Shown in pieces: positions 8,311-18,201 of a DNA stretch of 64,000 nucleotides. The notes beneath the pieces were generated by a model, which saw only the letters and a program-made list of their open reading frames with translations, made no database searches and was not told the origin of the DNA. Every line of letters begins with the position of its first letter. The first letter of the stretch is position 1. The position numbers and the translations under genes are program-made. Origin of the DNA: Nitrososphaerota archaeon (lineage in GTDB: Archaea; Thermoproteota; Nitrososphaeria; Nitrososphaerales; Gagatemarchaeaceae); the NCBI GenBank assembly GCA_029785085.1, contig JAFMAI010000001.1, positions 112,677 through 176,676 of the forward strand. Direction: 5' to 3'.

Positions 8311-11300
8311 GTGGCTACACTCACCAGTGGAAAGCTCTCTGAACAGTTCGAGGACTTTCTGAAGTCGGTCGTGGACCGAGATGGGGCTCCATTGTACAGG
8401 AGCAAGATTTCACAGCTCATAGCTACGGAGGGGAAGTCTCTGGTAGTCGACTTCGGCGACCTCCTGCGATACAACAACGACCTGGCGAACAGGGTCCTCA
8501 TGGAGCCAGACTCGTCACTTGCTTCTTTCAAGATAGCCGCCTTTGAGACCATGAGGAGCGAGAACGCCCTCTACGCCGACAGGGTCAAGCGGGAGCTGAC
8601 AGTCCGTCTTCGGAGCCTCCCTGACCTTGTGCCACTAAGGAGAGTAGACACGTCTTACATCGACCACATGCTCGCGGTCTCAGGTATGGTGGTGAGAACA
8701 TCCGAGCTGAGGCCGATGATGACAGAAGCCGCGTGGGTCTGTCCGAGCGGCCACCTCACCTACCAAGAGCAGGACGACCTGGTCCTCAAGCGCCCTCCGA
8801 AGTGCGAGCTTTGCGGGGAGGCGAGGAATTTTGAGCTCAACAAGAAACATTGCAAGTTCATCGACTTCCAGGTGCTCAGGATCCAGGAGCTCCCTGAGGA
8901 ACTCCCCCCTGGTCAGCTCCCGCAGTTCTTCGACGTCAACGTCGAAGGCGACATCGTGAATATGGCGAGGCCAGGAGACAGGGTGGTGCTCACCGGCGTG
9001 GTGAGAGCAGTACCCGACTACACTCTCGGCCAGGTGAGAACTAGGCTGTTCAGATCGCAGGTAGACTGTAACCACGTCGAAGTGAGGGGGAAGGAGCCAG
9101 ACCAGGTGCTCGTGACGAAGGAGGACGAGGAACTGATCAGGAAGATTGCGTCCGCACCGGACGCCTACGAGAACCTAGTCAACTCCATCGCCCCCGTCAT
9201 CATGGGTCACCTGCAGGAGAAGGAGGCGATTCTCCTTCTGCTCGCAGGAGGAAGCGCGACGAAGCTCCCCGACGGGACCAAGCTGAGAGGGGACATCAAC
9301 GCTCTATTCGTAGGCGATCCCGGATGCCTGGTCGCGGACGAAAGAGTGGCCCTCGGGAATGGTGCGATTGCCAAGATTGGAGAGATTGGATCGTCACACC
9401 TGCAGCCAATCGAACTCCAGGTTCTAACGGGAGAGGGAGGAGGCAGGCGCGCCTGGGCGAAGAAATTCCATCACTACCAGGGTCAACCTACCATGGAGAT
9501 TGTGACGGAGAGCGGCAAGAGCATCAGGGGCACTTTCAACCACCCCCTCCTCGTGGTCGGAAGCGATGACGGCACTCCTTTCAGTAAATGGAAGCGCCTG
9601 GACGAGCTGAAGGTAGGAGACAGAATAGCCGCCGCTACCTACATTCCCTGCACCATCACAGACAATATTCCGACTGGGTTTAGAGTGTTCCAGCCGAGAC
9701 TCGGGCCGAAGTTCAAGGGAAGGCTCCCGGCATATGTTGACGAGGATCTAGCAGGGTACCTAGGCTACCTTCTTGGAGATGGGTTCGTGGACCGGTGCAG
9801 CGCGGTGGCCACCATATCCGAAGACGAAATCGACTTGCTCCCGAAGCTAGAGGGGATGATAACACGGCTGTTCGCAGTGACTCCTAGGTTGACCCGTCGC
9901 CGCAGGGCCGACAGAAACGTGCGGATGACCGACCTATACCTGAACAGCGAATGCATAGCTGCGAACTTGGCGTTTCTGCGGGTCAAGCGGGTTCCGAACC
10001 TCATCCTGAGATCCGGAAATAAAGCGGTGGCCTCTTTCCTGAGATGGCTCTTCGAGGCCGATGGGACGGTGCTCTCGAAGGGGAGGGGTCGAAGAGCGGT
10101 TGGCCTCAAGGCCAAGGACATAGAGCTCCTACGTGACGTCCAGGTCCTGCTCCTCAGGTGGGGAATCCACTCTAGAATAGTCGGAAATGCTCTCCTGATA
10201 AGAAGAGGAGAGGACCTCGTCAAGTATGCAGAACACGTTGGGTTCGTGTCAAAGAAGAAGACGTCGAAACTCGAACGGCTTGCCAAAGAAGCCAAGATTT
10301 TCGGCAGGGTTCACAAGCAAATGAGCGAGAGAGTCGTGGCCGTCATTCCGAGGCCCGCTGCAGACGTGTACGACATTGAGGTTCCCCAGGGCCATAGGTT
10401 CATCGCAAACGGACTCGTCTCCCACAACACGGGCAAGTCCGAGTTGCTGAAGTTTGCGTCTCAGGTGGCACCGCGCGGACTCTACGCCTCAGGGAGGGGG
10501 ACCACGGCCGCGGGACTTTCGGCGGCTGTGATCAGGGAGAAGAACGTGCTGATGCTCGAAGCAGGAGTGGTTGTGCTGGCCGACCTCGGCATAGCCGCCA
10601 TAGACGAGTTCGAGAAAATGAAGCCTGAGGACAGGACAGCTCTCCATGAGATGATGGAGCAGCAGACGGTGACCATCGCGAAGGGAGGTATCTACGCGAC
10701 GCTTAACGCTAGGACGGCCATCCTGGCGGCCTGCAATCCGGTACTGGGACGGTACAACCCGTTCCAGAACCTCATCGAAAACATAGGGACCCTCCCTATC
10801 CCGCTGCTGACGAGATTCGACATCATCTTCGTCTTCAGGGACCAACCAACCCCCGCGGACGACGAGAAGCTGGCCAATCACATCCTGTCGGTTCACGCCC
10901 GCCGATCATATACGACCCCTCCGCCAATCGAGTTCAGCCTCCTCAAGAAGTACCTGACCTTCGCCAAGAGGATCTCTCCGACGCTTACGAAGGCAGCCAT
11001 GGATAGGATAAGGGAGTTCTATCTCGACCTTAGGAGGGCGAGCGGGACGGAAGACTCGATCCCCCCCACGCTGAGGACACTGGAGGCGCTGATCAGAATC
11101 TCGACCGCCCGGGCGAGGGTGCTACTCAGGGACGAAGTGACCGAAGAAGACGCGCTAGCCGCCATAGGCCTGATGAACAGGATGGTGGAGGACATCCTCA
11201 CCGACGCGGCGACGAAGAAGACTGACTTCGGGATTCAGCTGGGCAAGCCAGCGGGGGAGACCAAGAACCTCAGGTCCGCGTTGGAGGTCCTGAAGGCCCT

Positions 11301-11463
11301 GGAGGGCCCTGAGAAGAAACCAGTCGAGCGCAAGCTGTTCAAGGACGAGCTCGTGAAAGCTAAATTCGCAGACGAAGACGCGGAGAAGATGATAAGGACC
11401 ATGTTCAGGGAAGGCATGGTATACGAGTCCAAGCCAGGTTACATCCGCAGGTTGGGCGCCTAG
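8311..11463 (+). CDS. mcm: MCM replicative helicase, intein-containing precursor (1050 aa)
   Basis: N-terminal zinc-binding region CPSGH...CELCGEA, Walker A split as GDPG/intein/TGKS, IDEFEKMKPEDRTALHEMMEQQTVTIAKGGI, arginine finger LLTRFDIIF. Confidence 0.96.
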   Translation: MATLTSGKLSEQFEDFLKSVVDRDGAPLYRSKISQLIATEGKSLVVDFGDLLRYNNDLANRVLMEPDSSLASFKIAAFETMRSENALYADRVKRELTVRLRSLPDLVPLRRVDTSYIDHMLAVSGMVVRTSELRPMMTEAAWVCPSGHLTYQEQDDLVLKRPPKCELCGEARNFELNKKHCKFIDFQVLRIQELPEELPPGQLPQFFDVNVEGDIVNMARPGDRVVLTGVVRAVPDYTLGQVRTRLFRSQVDCNHVEVRGKEPDQVLVTKEDEELIRKIASAPDAYENLVNSIAPVIMGHLQEKEAILLLLAGGSATKLPDGTKLRGDINALFVGDPGCLVADERVALGNGAIAKIGEIGSSHLQPIELQVLTGEGGGRRAWAKKFHHYQGQPTMEIVTESGKSIRGTFNHPLLVVGSDDGTPFSKWKRLDELKVGDRIAAATYIPCTITDNIPTGFRVFQPRLGPKFKGRLPAYVDEDLAGYLGYLLGDGFVDRCSAVATISEDEIDLLPKLEGMITRLFAVTPRLTRRRRADRNVRMTDLYLNSECIAANLAFLRVKRVPNLILRSGNKAVASFLRWLFEADGTVLSKGRGRRAVGLKAKDIELLRDVQVLLLRWGIHSRIVGNALLIRRGEDLVKYAEHVGFVSKKKTSKLERLAKEAKIFGRVHKQMSERVVAVIPRPAADVYDIEVPQGHRFIANGLVSHNTGKSELLKFASQVAPRGLYASGRGTTAAGLSAAVIREKNVLMLEAGVVVLADLGIAAIDEFEKMKPEDRTALHEMMEQQTVTIAKGGIYATLNARTAILAACNPVLGRYNPFQNLIENIGTLPIPLLTRFDIIFVFRDQPTPADDEKLANHILSVHARRSYTTPPPIEFSLLKKYLTFAKRISPTLTKAAMDRIREFYLDLRRASGTEDSIPPTLRTLEALIRISTARARVLLRDEVTEEDALAAIGLMNRMVEDILTDAATKKTDFGIQLGKPAGETKNLRSALEVLKALEGPEKKPVERKLFKDELVKAKFADEDAEKMIRTMFREGMVYESKPGYIRRLGA
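9325..10428 (+). mobile_element. intein with LAGLIDADG (DOD) homing endonuclease inside MCM Walker A
   Basis: Starts Cys (CLVADERVALGNG), block B-like GTFNHPLLV, DOD motifs LGYLLGDGF and LRWLFEADGTV, ends VSHN followed by Thr of extein; 368 aa in frame. Confidence 0.95.
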
Positions 11464-11558
11464 AATGGGAGCGCGGGACTTGGGCGACCGCTGGAAGGGC
11501 CGGAGCGCCTTGAGCCTGACCTGCCCGGCATCCAGAAGGTAGGTGGGCATTCCTGAAG

Positions 11559-13697
11559 GTGGACGAGATAAAGGCGCCAGAGGAACTAATCCAGTTCGTG
11601 AAGGACAAAGGCATCACCGAGCTCTATCCGCCCCAGGAACAGGCAATACGAGCGGGGCTGCTCGAAGGAAAGAGCCTGGTAGTGTCGTCCCCCACCGCCT
11701 CCGGGAAGACCTTGCTCGCTCTGATGTCTGCGTACTTCAGGGCGAAGCTGGAGAGAAAGAAGGTGGTGTACCTTGCCCCCCTGAGGGCGCTAGCTTCAGA
11801 GAAATACGCCGAGTTCTCCGAGCTGACCAGGTTCGGCATACGCACAGCCATCTCGACCGGGGACTACGACTCGAGCGGCGAGACCCTCGGCAAAGCCGAT
11901 GTCATAGTACTCACCAACGAGCGGTTCGACTCTGTGATGAGGCACAGGGTGTCCTGGGTCAATTCGGTTGGGCTGTTCGTCGCCGACGAGGTGCACCTAG
12001 CAGGGAACGACAGGCGGGGGCCCACCCTGGAGATGATCCTTACGAAGGTAGTCCACCTCGGCCTGGACGCGCAGCTCCTGGCCCTGTCTGCAACGGTCAG
12101 CAACGTGAAATCGGTCGCGGAATGGCTTCACGCCACCCCAGTGGAACTCGACTGGAGGCCTGTCCCCCTCAAAGAGGGCGTCTACGACTACGGAAGAGTC
12201 GTGTTCACCGATGGCGAAGAGGTGCAGATCCCCAGGTCCACCTATGGTTCTCCCATCGACGTCGCCATGGACACTTTGAAAGAAGGTGGCCAGGCGCTGG
12301 TCTTCGCCAGCACCAGGAGGAGGGCGGTGAGCCTTGCCACCAGGTCGGCGGAGTTGACCCACAGACGCCTGACCCCGGACGAGAAGAGGGCAGCGTCCGA
12401 AGCATCACGACGGATACTGGGGTCAGGTGAAGAGACGAGCTTGAGCCGGCTCCTCGCTGAAGTGGTGGCGAAGGGGAGCGCGTTCCACCACGCGGGACTC
12501 GAGCCTGAGCACAGGCGAATCGTGGAAGACTACTACAGAGCCAGGGCAATCAAACTCCTCGCAGCGACCCCGACCCTCGCGGCGGGGGTCAACCTCCCAG
12601 CGCGGCGGGTTGTGATAGCCGACATGACCCGCTACGACGCAGAGAGAGGCGGAAACTCGGAGATTTCGGTCCTAGAGTACAGGCAGATGGCCGGCAGGGC
12701 CGGGAGACCCCAGTACGACGACCACGGGGAGACGGTGATGGTCCCGCCCCCCTCGCAGACTGCCGCAAGCTTCCTGGAGCACTACACGAAGGAGCCGCCC
12801 GAGCCGATAAAGTCCAGGCTGTCGGACGAGGCATCGATGCGGTCGCATACCCTGGCCACCATAGCCACAGGGAGGGGCCTCTCGAAAGGGGACCTCGACA
12901 GCCTCTTCAGGGAGACTCTGCTGGCCAGGGAGGCCGGCCAGGCGGAGGTCTCGAAGCTGACCGAGAAGGCTCTCGGCTACCTTCTCTCCGAAAGGCTGCT
13001 CGAGCCCCATGGCGGGCTATTCTATGCGACGGATTTCGGGACTAGGGTGTCCGTCCTCTACATAGACCCGGCCACCGCCGTCCTATTCAGGGACGCGGTG
13101 AGGCGCACTGAGCCCGGGAGGGACTACACTGCCGGCTTATTGCATCTGGTCGCCTCAGCGCCTGACTTCGAGCCGAAGTTCCCGTTGAGAAGCAAGGACT
13201 ATGAGCAGGCCATGGCATTCATGGAAGAGCATGCTTTCGAGATGCTGGCCAAGCACACGACGAGGGAGTTCTCAGACTATGACAGGGCCCTCCAGGACGT
13301 GAGGAGCGTCATGGCGCTCCATGGATGGATAGACGAATGGAGAGAGGAGCAACTCCTGACCAGGTTGGGGGTAGAGCCGGGCGACATGCACAGGGCTGTC
13401 GACAACGCAGACTGGCTCCTCCACGCGCTGGGGGAGCTTTGCAAGCTGTTCAAACTGCCTGACATGGTGAAGCAGTCGGACATCCTGCGGAGGAGGGTGG
13501 TGAGCGGCGTCGGAAGGGAGCTGGTGGAGCTCACTACGGTCAGTGGGATCGGAAGGGTGAGGGCGCGCGCGCTGTACTCGGCTGGATTCAGGACCATTGA
13601 GGACCTAGACGAGGCGCCTGCAGAGAGGCTCGCCGCGGTCGACAAGGTAGGGGCGGCGGTTGCCAGGAAGATCAAAGAGCAGGTGAAGAGTCGCTGA
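11559..13697 (+). CDS. hel308: ATP-dependent DNA helicase Hel308
   Basis: 712 aa SF2; LYPPQEQAIRAGLLEGKSLVVSSPTASGKTLLALM, ADEVHL, YRQMAGRAGRPQ, C-terminal HhH. Confidence 0.95.
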   Translation: MDEIKAPEELIQFVKDKGITELYPPQEQAIRAGLLEGKSLVVSSPTASGKTLLALMSAYFRAKLERKKVVYLAPLRALASEKYAEFSELTRFGIRTAISTGDYDSSGETLGKADVIVLTNERFDSVMRHRVSWVNSVGLFVADEVHLAGNDRRGPTLEMILTKVVHLGLDAQLLALSATVSNVKSVAEWLHATPVELDWRPVPLKEGVYDYGRVVFTDGEEVQIPRSTYGSPIDVAMDTLKEGGQALVFASTRRRAVSLATRSAELTHRRLTPDEKRAASEASRRILGSGEETSLSRLLAEVVAKGSAFHHAGLEPEHRRIVEDYYRARAIKLLAATPTLAAGVNLPARRVVIADMTRYDAERGGNSEISVLEYRQMAGRAGRPQYDDHGETVMVPPPSQTAASFLEHYTKEPPEPIKSRLSDEASMRSHTLATIATGRGLSKGDLDSLFRETLLAREAGQAEVSKLTEKALGYLLSERLLEPHGGLFYATDFGTRVSVLYIDPATAVLFRDAVRRTEPGRDYTAGLLHLVASAPDFEPKFPLRSKDYEQAMAFMEEHAFEMLAKHTTREFSDYDRALQDVRSVMALHGWIDEWREEQLLTRLGVEPGDMHRAVDNADWLLHALGELCKLFKLPDMVKQSDILRRRVVSGVGRELVELTTVSGIGRVRARALYSAGFRTIEDLDEAPAERLAAVDKVGAAVARKIKEQVKSR

Positions 13698-13753
13698 GCT
13701 TAGACGGCCTGGAAAGAGCCGCCCACGAGCTGGCGGGGCGCGTCCGGGCCGCG

Positions 13754-14464
13754 GTGGAAAGTTCAGTCGGGGGGGAGGAGAAGGTGGCGGTCGCATTCTC
13801 TGGAGGGCTGGACAGCTCAGTAGTGGCGACGTGTGCGGCGGCCGATGCCCAGGTGATTGCGTGCACAGCCTACGCAGACGGCGCGGGGGACTCGGCACGC
13901 GCCCGCAGGGCAGCCGACGCCTTGGGGGTGGAGCTCGTGGTCACCCGTCTCACCCCTGAGACAGTGGCGCGAGAAATCGCCGGAATCGACCTCCCCTTCG
14001 AGGCTACCCTCATGGACCGGAGCCTCTGGTGCCTGTACTCCATCGTCTCTCAGAGCGCGAGAGAAGCAGGGGCGCGGCTGATTCTCCTGGGCCAACTGGC
14101 AGACGAGTTGTTCGGCGGCTATGCGAAGTACTACGCCGCGATGGGCGGTCGGGGGGCGGACGTCGTCGCATCGATGATGGAGGCCGATGTGGAGGAGTAC
14201 TTCCGTAGGGGGAGGATTAGAGACATGAAAGCTTGTTCCAGGTGGGTTGAACCGAGGCTCCCCTTCGAACAGCTAGTCGGATATGCCGCGACGATCCCGA
14301 TGTCCCTCAAGATGAGGGACGGTGTCAGGAAGGCGGTCCTGAGGAGGGCGGCGGTGGAACTCGGCGTCCCCGAGACGATAGCCTGGGAGCCCAAGAAGGC
14401 GGCCCAGTACAGCTCTGGAGTCCAGAAGCTGGTGGCCAATGCACCTTTTAACAGCCCCGAATGA
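13754..14464 (+). CDS. asparagine synthase-like / PP-loop ATPase domain protein
   Basis: VAVAFSGGLDSSVVA PP-loop, LLGQLADELFGGYAKY; start may lie upstream. Confidence 0.75.
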   Translation: MESSVGGEEKVAVAFSGGLDSSVVATCAAADAQVIACTAYADGAGDSARARRAADALGVELVVTRLTPETVAREIAGIDLPFEATLMDRSLWCLYSIVSQSAREAGARLILLGQLADELFGGYAKYYAAMGGRGADVVASMMEADVEEYFRRGRIRDMKACSRWVEPRLPFEQLVGYAATIPMSLKMRDGVRKAVLRRAAVELGVPETIAWEPKKAAQYSSGVQKLVANAPFNSPE

Positions 14465-14473
14465 AGGGAGCCC

Positions 14474-14737
14474 ATGATACCTTCGCCGCAACCAAAGGGG
14501 AGACTCGTCGGATTCAAGCCCTTGCAAGAGAGGTTCAGCTACTACGCCCTGGACGATGGGACGGTGCTCGGGATAAAGCCGGCCATGGTGAAAGTATACA
14601 GGCTCCAGAACCCGGACAACACCCTCGCTACATCCCCTGACGGGACCCCGGCGTACTTCTATACGACCCAGAACATAACGCAGGTGCTCACCCCCGCCGA
14701 ATACAAGTCCCTGAAGGGCGACGACCTGACCGAATGA
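14474..14737 (+). CDS. hypothetical protein
   Basis: 87 aa ORF, overlaps next start by 4 nt, consistent with translational coupling. Confidence 0.6.
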   Translation: MIPSPQPKGRLVGFKPLQERFSYYALDDGTVLGIKPAMVKVYRLQNPDNTLATSPDGTPAYFYTTQNITQVLTPAEYKSLKGDDLTE

Positions 14738-15342
14738 GCAGGGAGCCGTATCTCGCTTCAGAAGACTCTGCACTCCTGAAGGCAGCGTTGACTGCCTACT
14801 CGGGGGATAGTTGCCTGGAGATAGGGGCGGGGAACGGGGGGAACCTCATTGAACTGGCCAAAAGATTCAGGACGGTGGTAGGAACAGACCTGGTCAGACC
14901 CTCCATGACAGACTGGAGGCGGGAGGCAGACTTCGTCCTCACGGACGGAGCGGCGTGCCTTCGCAGCTCTTGTTTCGACCTGGTGGCTTTCAACCCCCCC
15001 TATCTTGAGGGGGATGAGACTGGTGACATCGCGGTCGAAGGAGGACGTCTGCTGGAAGTCCCCAAGGCCTTTCTGTCTGAAGCCTTCCGCGCGGTGAGCC
15101 GGACTGGGAGGGTAGTTTTCCTCGTCAACGATGACATAAACATAGAGGAAGTGAAGGCGACGTGCGAAGAAAGAGGCTTCGGGCTCCGGCTGCTAACCTC
15201 ACGCAGGGTGTTCTTTGAAGTGCTTTCAGTGTACGAGGCGGCCGCAATGAGTCAGGGAATTGGTTTGGACGAGGGTTCCCAAGCTCGGATGCAAGGGCAT
15301 GGGGCGGGGACCGCCTCCCACATAGGTGAATGCGCTGCCTAA
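14734..15342 (+). CDS. HemK/PrmC-like N5-glutamine methyltransferase
   Basis: CLEIGAGNGGNLIELAKRF SAM motif and FNPPYLEG (NPPY) motif. Confidence 0.85.
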   Translation: MSREPYLASEDSALLKAALTAYSGDSCLEIGAGNGGNLIELAKRFRTVVGTDLVRPSMTDWRREADFVLTDGAACLRSSCFDLVAFNPPYLEGDETGDIAVEGGRLLEVPKAFLSEAFRAVSRTGRVVFLVNDDINIEEVKATCEERGFGLRLLTSRRVFFEVLSVYEAAAMSQGIGLDEGSQARMQGHGAGTASHIGECAA

Positions 15343-15437
15343 TTTGTTAGGGGAGCCGTTCATAAGGGAGTGATTTCCACTTCTGGAAATCGTCTTTCCG
15401 GGTTAAATATATGTGCGATACCCTAACCTGTTAAGCG

Positions 15438-16082
15438 ATGCTGAGACAAATAACAATCCAGGTGAGGACGGAGAATAAGCTACAGGACGTGGCGAAAGCC
15501 AACGGGGTCAAACTCAGCGTTGTAGACTGCAAGCCGTTCAACAGGACAGGGATGTCGCTCCTCCTAGAGCTAAAGGGAAATCCCAAGAGCGTCCGCTCAG
15601 CTGTGGCGGAGATTCGCAAGGCCGAGGGAGTAAGGCAGGCGGTAGAAGGCGAGATGGAAGGCGACTCTGTCCCGCTCTTGGTAGTCCTGTCCCGGCCGGC
15701 GATATGCAGGGCGTCGAACGACGCCGCCATAGTCTGCCTCGAGTGCCCGTTGAACTCTGAGTCTCAACCCGCCTCGTGGAAGCTCATAGTCAGGAAGACC
15801 AGCGATTTCAGACAGGTGCTGTCTAGCCTTGAGAAGGAAGGAGTAGAGGCGAAGATTGAAGACGTCGCCCCGCTCGAAAGGAAGGCCACACTGACAGACA
15901 GGCAGAAGGAGATCATGTCCACGGCTGTGGCGAAGGGATACTTCGAGTTCCCGAGGAGGATCAGCCTTACTGGTCTGAGCGAGATGGTAGGCGTGAAGCC
16001 CTCGACGCTCAGCGAGATTCTGAGGAGCGCAGAACGTAGGATAATGTCGAACGCCCTGAACGTCCCGCTTCAGGAAGAGTAG
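15438..16082 (+). CDS. bacterio-opsin activator-like HTH (HTH_10) regulator
   Basis: C-terminal LTDRQKEIMSTAVAKGYFEFPRRISLTGLSEMVGVKPSTLSEILRSAERRI. Confidence 0.85.
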   Translation: MLRQITIQVRTENKLQDVAKANGVKLSVVDCKPFNRTGMSLLLELKGNPKSVRSAVAEIRKAEGVRQAVEGEMEGDSVPLLVVLSRPAICRASNDAAIVCLECPLNSESQPASWKLIVRKTSDFRQVLSSLEKEGVEAKIEDVAPLERKATLTDRQKEIMSTAVAKGYFEFPRRISLTGLSEMVGVKPSTLSEILRSAERRIMSNALNVPLQEE

Positions 16083-16179
16083 AGGCACCAGCGTGCGGGC
16101 CATGGCGCCTGTTATGGTCATGCTACGCGTCATCTGCGAAACCTTTTGAGGCGCCACTCGACAGTTTAGCTCTCATATT

Positions 16180-18009
16180 TTGAGCAGCCCGACATTGAGA
16201 ACGCGGGTAAACCGCGTCATTCAGCAAGGGTACCTCGCGAAGTGGGTAACGGTCGGCCTGCTGATAGGCGTCGTCGCCGGGGCTGGTGCGGTCGGCTTCT
16301 ACCTGGCCATCCAGGCAGTGAACAACTACCTCCTTGGCGGAATAACAGGGTTCTTCCCCCCCAACCCCGCGGGCGAAGGAGCAGCCCCGATATCGGTCCA
16401 CCCAGACTACCTGCTGATACCGGTGGCGACGGTGATAGGCGGGCTAGTCGCGGGGTTCCTTGTCTACCGCTTCGCCCCCGAGGCCGAAGGGCATGGGACG
16501 GACGAGGCCATAGCGGCCTTCCATCGACACGACGGGAATATCCGCAGGAGAATCCCGCTGGTCAAGGCACTGGCGTCGGCGTTCACGATAGGTTCTGGGG
16601 GGAGCGGAGGAAGGGAAGGTCCGACCGCCCAGATCGCTGCGGGCTTCGGCTCCTTCATCGGAGACATCCTGAAGCTACCCGTGAAAGATCGGCGCATCGC
16701 CGTAGCGGTCGGGATTGGAGCCGGAATTGGGGCCATCTTCAAGTCACCGTTCGGCGGTGCCATCCTGTCTGGGGAGATACTTTACAGCGGTGGAGACTTT
16801 GAAGTGGAGGCGCTAATCCCGTCATTTATCGCGTCCCCCATAGGGTATATCATATTCGCCTCCTACACCGGGTTCACCCCCATCTTCGGAAGCGGGCTCT
16901 CCTACTCATTCACAGAACCCAGGAACCTACTCATCTACGCGGCCCTCGGCATCGTATGCGGGCTCGTAGGAAGGCTGCACACTACTACGTTCTACTCCGT
17001 GAAGAGCCTCTTCGCAAGAATGCCCTTCACGAAGTATCTCAGGCCCGTGGTGGGCGCCGCGGTCGCCGGGGTAATCGGAATCTTCTTCCCACAGGTGCTG
17101 GGGCTGGGATACGGATTCCTTCAAATCCTGATCAACGGCAACAGCGTCAGCGGACTGGCGCTGGAGAACTTCACAAACCTGGCCATTCCGCTGTTTGCAT
17201 TCCTGGTGGCGGTCGTCTTCTTGAAGATCGTGGCCACCGCGTTCACGGTAGGATCTGGCGGCAGTGCGGGGGTGTTTGCGCCCTCTCTGGTGATAGGAGG
17301 GTTCGTGGGAGCCGCGTTCTGGATGGCAGTCAACACGCTCCTCCCCGGATGGATACCGATCCCGGCACCGCTGGTCGTAGTGGGAATGATGGCGCTATTC
17401 GGCGGGGTGGGACGCGTCCCCATAGCGGTGATGCTCATGGTGAGCGAGATGACGGGGTCCCTCAACCTCTTGGCTCCATCCATGGTCGCTGTGGTTGCGG
17501 CCTATTTCGTCACCACCCCCAGGTACACCATCTACAGGAGCCAGGTCTCCAAACGCTCCGACTCTCCCGCCCACCGAGGCGAGTATAACGTTCCGTTGCT
17601 CACCAAGATATTCGTCTCTGACGCCATGAACCAATCCGTGTTCACGCTCTCGCCCAGCGACTCGGTAGGCGCGGCGTACCAGGTGGTAGTCGGGAAGGGA
17701 TACAGAGGAATCCCCATCGTTGAAGGCGAGAAACTGGTGGGCATCGTGACGATGAGCGACCTGCTGAGGATACCGCGTGAAAGGATGGACACCACGCCAC
17801 TGAAGGAGGTGATGACCCAGAATGTCCTCGCCGCGCACATCGACGACACCGCACTCACAACCCTCGAGACTATGACCAACAATGGGATTGGCCGCCTCCC
17901 GGTGATTACTATAGAGTCGGGCAAGTTGGTCGGGATCATCACGAGGACTGACATCATAAGGGCGTATGAGAGGTCGCTGGATCTCCTTTCGAAGTCAGAC
18001 CCGACTTAG
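16180..18009 (+). CDS. ClC-type chloride channel with C-terminal CBS pair
   Basis: GSGGSGGREGPTAQI, GIGAGIGAIFKSPFGGAI, GSGGSAGVFAPSLVIGG; two CBS repeats at C-terminus. Confidence 0.93.
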   Translation: MSSPTLRTRVNRVIQQGYLAKWVTVGLLIGVVAGAGAVGFYLAIQAVNNYLLGGITGFFPPNPAGEGAAPISVHPDYLLIPVATVIGGLVAGFLVYRFAPEAEGHGTDEAIAAFHRHDGNIRRRIPLVKALASAFTIGSGGSGGREGPTAQIAAGFGSFIGDILKLPVKDRRIAVAVGIGAGIGAIFKSPFGGAILSGEILYSGGDFEVEALIPSFIASPIGYIIFASYTGFTPIFGSGLSYSFTEPRNLLIYAALGIVCGLVGRLHTTTFYSVKSLFARMPFTKYLRPVVGAAVAGVIGIFFPQVLGLGYGFLQILINGNSVSGLALENFTNLAIPLFAFLVAVVFLKIVATAFTVGSGGSAGVFAPSLVIGGFVGAAFWMAVNTLLPGWIPIPAPLVVVGMMALFGGVGRVPIAVMLMVSEMTGSLNLLAPSMVAVVAAYFVTTPRYTIYRSQVSKRSDSPAHRGEYNVPLLTKIFVSDAMNQSVFTLSPSDSVGAAYQVVVGKGYRGIPIVEGEKLVGIVTMSDLLRIPRERMDTTPLKEVMTQNVLAAHIDDTALTTLETMTNNGIGRLPVITIESGKLVGIITRTDIIRAYERSLDLLSKSDPT

Positions 18010-18033
18010 GCTGCGAAGGGACCCTTGCATGAG

Positions 18034-18176
18034 CGGGCCCGGTGGGATTCGAACCCATGGTCTCCGAGGCTGACGCCTCTTCAGCTCCGAAGGCTGACGC
18101 CTTAATCCGTGTTTGGGGCAACCATGGATATCCCTATCCACGTGCTTCCCCTCAGCGGAGTCTAGGCTACGGGCCC
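18034..18176 (-). tRNA. tRNA-Arg(TCG) with two inferred non-canonical insertions (about 50 nt in D-loop, about 17 nt in variable region)
   Basis: GGGCCCG/CGGGCCC acceptor, GCCT/AGGC D-stem across insertion, TCAGC-CTTCGGA-GCTGA anticodon arm, TTCGAAT T-loop; 143 nt against about 76 nt expected. Confidence 0.75.
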
Positions 18177-18201
18177 ACAGGGGCGGGCCGACGCCAGCTA
18201 A

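Noticed and set aside
11543-12430. 295-aa overlapping ORF in the hel308 region
   Set aside because: Arg/Gly/Pro-rich out-of-frame translation of Hel308; typical GC artefact.
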